Assembly: GCF_018137965.1 (NCBI RefSeq)
Contig: NZ_CP073100.1
Location: 620,001 to 684,000, forward strand
Direction of reading: 5' to 3'
Origin: Luteolibacter ambystomatis
GTDB lineage: Bacteria > Verrucomicrobiota > Verrucomicrobiia > Verrucomicrobiales > Akkermansiaceae
Length of the DNA: 64,000 bases
Positions 62,396 through 64,000 of the stretch are shown one piece after another. Both the position numbers and the translations under genes were made by a program. The notes under the pieces were generated by a model that had not been told where the DNA came from, searched no databases, and was given only the letters and a program-made list of their open reading frames with translations. Numbering within the stretch: position 1 is the stretch's first letter; each line of letters starts with the position of its first letter.

Positions 62396-63271
62396 TCAGA
62401 TTTCCGGCTCGGCGCGGTAGTGGGTGCTATCGCCTTCACAGATTGACCGCCAATTCCGCTCGATGGCGGGGTCCGGAGTGGCGATTTCCAGGTTGAGCTG
62501 GCCGAGCATGTCGTAGACGCGGATGGCGGACCACGGTTCTCCATCGATGCGGATCGGCAGCACCCACAGCGAGTGCGCGTATTCCAGCTTGATGTGGAGG
62601 AGACCGTGACCGCTGGCGTCGATGACCTCGATGCAGCCGTTGCGGAGCTTCGCGCGTCCGGGGATGAGGCGTGTGACCATGCCGAGATGTGGCGATTGAA
62701 TACGGCACATCAGCGGGAGATGAAGTACGGAGGCTTCCTCCAGGATGAGGGTGAGCGGATGGCGTGTGGCGTGGAGGACGCGGCGGTCTGCTGCCTGACT
62801 GCAATGCGGGCAGAGGCAGGGCGGGGGATCGAGTTCGCTGCGCCAGCGGTTCAGCTCCGCATGCGGAATGGCGGATTCGCCGAGAGCACGCAGATCTTCC
62901 ACGAAGGGGCCGTAGTCCGCGGATTCATCGAGCGCGACGAGACTGAGTGCGCAGGAGCGCTCCTCGAAATCGAACTCCACGGCCGGAGCCGGGTGCAGGA
63001 GCTTGTCGATGCGGACGGCATGAACCCCTTTCAAATGTGTTAGATCGAGATTGAGACCACCTTCCGGGAAAAACACGCTGCCACTGTCCTCGTCCAGAAG
63101 CGGCATACCGAGTGGCTGGATGGCGGCGAGCTCCGCACCGATGTTGCGGGCATGCATATAGAGCCGATGGATCGGAGCAATGGCTTGGAAAATCGCTTCA
63201 GGAGCGGGGCGCAGGCGCAGCACGTGATCGGCGGAAGGAAGGGACGGGCCTGTGGTTGTCATTCGTGACAT
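62396..63271 (-). CDS. Hypothetical cytosolic protein with a CxxC pair
   Basis: About 291 residues. In-frame starts at 63280 (GTG), 63271 and 63262 are all possible. It has no signal peptide. Two similar halves can be seen by composition (LNLDLTHLKGVHAVRID ... FDFEERSCALSLVALDESADYGPFVEDLRAL and IEVIDASGHGLLHIKLEYAHSLWVLP ... WSAIRVYDMLGQLNLEI), which loosely recalls HemS/ChuX-type haem-utilisation proteins. A CLCPHC cluster sits between them. I would not name a function. The Fur-type box and gene on the right could point to iron metabolism in the neighbourhood. Confidence 0.6.
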   Translation of the reverse strand: MSRMTTTGPSLPSADHVLRLRPAPEAIFQAIAPIHRLYMHARNIGAELAAIQPLGMPLLDEDSGSVFFPEGGLNLDLTHLKGVHAVRIDKLLHPAPAVEFDFEERSCALSLVALDESADYGPFVEDLRALGESAIPHAELNRWRSELDPPPCLCPHCSQAADRRVLHATRHPLTLILEEASVLHLPLMCRIQSPHLGMVTRLIPGRAKLRNGCIEVIDASGHGLLHIKLEYAHSLWVLPIRIDGEPWSAIRVYDMLGQLNLEIATPDPAIERNWRSICEGDSTHYRAEPEI

Positions 63272-63452
63272 GGAAGCCACATCCGCCGTTTTGTGCGCGC
63301 TGCCGCTTGTCGAAGAATGACGGTGGATTGCCGCATTCTAACAGCCGTGTTATTGAGACTGAATGTCATCAACAATTCTCGTTTCTCTTTGATCTAACTT
63401 GAGTTGGGGCGGAATCGATGCTTTCTTCAAAACGAATCAACCACCTTTCATC

Positions 63453-63653
63453 ATGAAAACCGAAACCTCTGGAAAGACCGCAACGTGTGCCGCCTGCCAA
63501 TATTGGAGCAGCGATGCCAAGGGTAAGAAAGGCGAGTGCCGCCGTCATGCACCCCAGATGCTCGTCTTCAACGTGGACGACGACGTGAAATACAAATCCC
63601 ACTTCCCGGCCACCTCCGCCAGCGACTGGTGTGGTGACTTCAAGGCGAAGTAA
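63453..63653 (+). CDS. Small cysteine-rich protein, likely metal-binding
   Basis: A 66-residue frame from the ATG at 63453 (MKTETSGKTATCAACQYW). Four cysteines are arranged C12-x2-C15, C29 and C60 with His31 (GECRRHAP, FPATSASDWCGDF), as expected of a small zinc- or iron-sulfur-binding protein. I recall similar short proteins with the C-x2-C ... G-x-C-R-R ... FP-x-T ... WCG pattern in several phyla, without a known function. A terminator follows. Confidence 0.78.
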   Translation: MKTETSGKTATCAACQYWSSDAKGKKGECRRHAPQMLVFNVDDDVKYKSHFPATSASDWCGDFKAK

Positions 63654-63680
63654 GATTCCGCTCCGATTCCTGGCAACAAA

Positions 63681-63714
63681 GCCGCCCGACCTTCACCGGT
63701 CCGGCGGCTTTTTT
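63681..63714 (+). terminator. Rho-independent terminator after the Cys-rich gene
   Basis: gccgcccgacc (63681-63691) pairs with 63698-63708 except for one mismatch and is followed by six T. Confidence 0.85.
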
Positions 63715-63775
63715 CATTGGAGCGGCAAGGCTTGGAGGGCCATGTGACGACCTCCGTGACAAAATCTCTTGCTAT

Positions 63776-63790
63776 TGAGAATCATTCGCA
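63776..63790. promoter_or_regulatory. Fur-type iron box
   Basis: tgagaatcattcgca has the 7-1-7 symmetry of the Fur consensus (tgataatnattatca), with three non-consensus bases. It lies 13 bp upstream of the ATG at 63804, overlapping where a promoter or leader would be. Binding would repress the gene in iron-replete cells. Confidence 0.6.
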
Positions 63791-63803
63791 TTAGCTGTGG
63801 CGC

Positions 63804-64000
63804 ATGACTCACACGGCAACGCTCGATTCGGTGCTGGCTTCGCTTGCGCGGCCCTTCCGGGGATGTGCGGACACTCTGCTGGACCTGCGTGAATGCGCGT
63901 GCGACGGGCGACGGGTGGGAACTTGTGTTAGAGCTTACTTCGAGCTTCAGGAAGAGGCTCCGGATCAGAACGAGGCACGCGCGGGACTGAACGGTTTCCG
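63804..64000 (+). CDS. N-terminal fragment of an iron-regulated gene (runs off window)
   Basis: A frame opens with the ATG at 63804 (MTHTATLDSVLASLARPF) and stays open for 65 codons to the window end. Cysteines recur early (RGCADTLLDLRECACDG, GTCVRAY), with no signal peptide. I do not recognise the family from this fragment. The Fur-type box just upstream suggests a role in iron or siderophore metabolism. Confidence 0.6.
   Translation, partial: MTHTATLDSVLASLARPFRGCADTLLDLRECACDGRRVGTCVRAYFELQEEAPDQNEARAGLNGF

Noticed and set aside
1..64000. CRISPR arrays, tRNA genes, insertion sequences or prophage
   Set aside because: No regularly spaced repeats, cloverleaf with CCA-type end, transposase, integrase or phage structural gene was seen.

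Overview
The window is GC-rich bacterial chromosome that most resembles a Verrucomicrobiota genome of the Luteolibacter/Verrucomicrobiaceae kind. The pointers are a Verru_Chthon cassette protein A-type surface protein, a giant filamentous-haemagglutinin-like protein, beta-strand-rich 'autotransporter-associated' proteins, a cytochrome-bearing membrane-bound dehydrogenase of the planctomycete/verrucomicrobial type, many secreted glycosidases and sulfatases, and long gene-poor linkers. No rRNA, tRNA, CRISPR array, prophage or insertion sequence was seen.

Layout. 1-9199: 3' part of a giant FHA-like secreted protein. 9200-12400: an extragenic inverted repeat, a GH95 glycosidase and a pterin carbinolamine dehydratase. 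12500-17330: a BamE-like lipoprotein, an L,D-transpeptidase, a GH110 alpha-galactosidase and a proline-rich repeat protein. 17337-25200: a GH35 beta-galactosidase, unknown secreted proteins, a XylR-type regulator and an AraC regulator. 25346-33990: a sugar catabolic cluster. 34059-37652: a LuxR-type response regulator and a periplasmic-propeller histidine kinase. 37798-38182: RNase P RNA, followed by an unassigned structured RNA with its own terminator. 38569-44390: a haem-containing dehydrogenase, a small glycan-type operon and a rhamnogalacturonan acetylesterase-like enzyme. 45099-52959: a Verru_Chthon A-like protein, a partner secreted protein and a modular metalloprotease. 53199-64000: a SUFU protein, a sulfatase-SGNH fusion, a phospholipase D-like lipoprotein, an SLC13 transporter, a sulfate-binding protein, and a gene with a Fur-type box that runs off the right edge.

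The most coherent system is 24325-33990. An aldo/keto reductase very like plant L-galactose dehydrogenase, an LgoD-like L-galactonate dehydrogenase, tagaturonate reductase (UxaB), altronate dehydratase (UxaA) and KDPG aldolase (Eda) together spell an oxidative L-galactose route: L-galactose, L-galactonolactone, L-galactonate, D-tagaturonate, D-altronate, KDG, KDPG, pyruvate plus glyceraldehyde-3-phosphate. A lactonase and a classical PfkB-type KDG kinase are absent. A ROK-family kinase sits directly after eda and could fill the kinase step. A divergent AraC regulator is the likely switch. A large secreted protein of unrecognised family lies between the two halves of the cluster and is a candidate for releasing the sugar. 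The GH95 enzyme upstream belongs to a family that includes both alpha-L-fucosidases and alpha-L-galactosidases.

Start sites were chosen by eye from signal peptides, family alignment from memory and spacing. No database search was possible.
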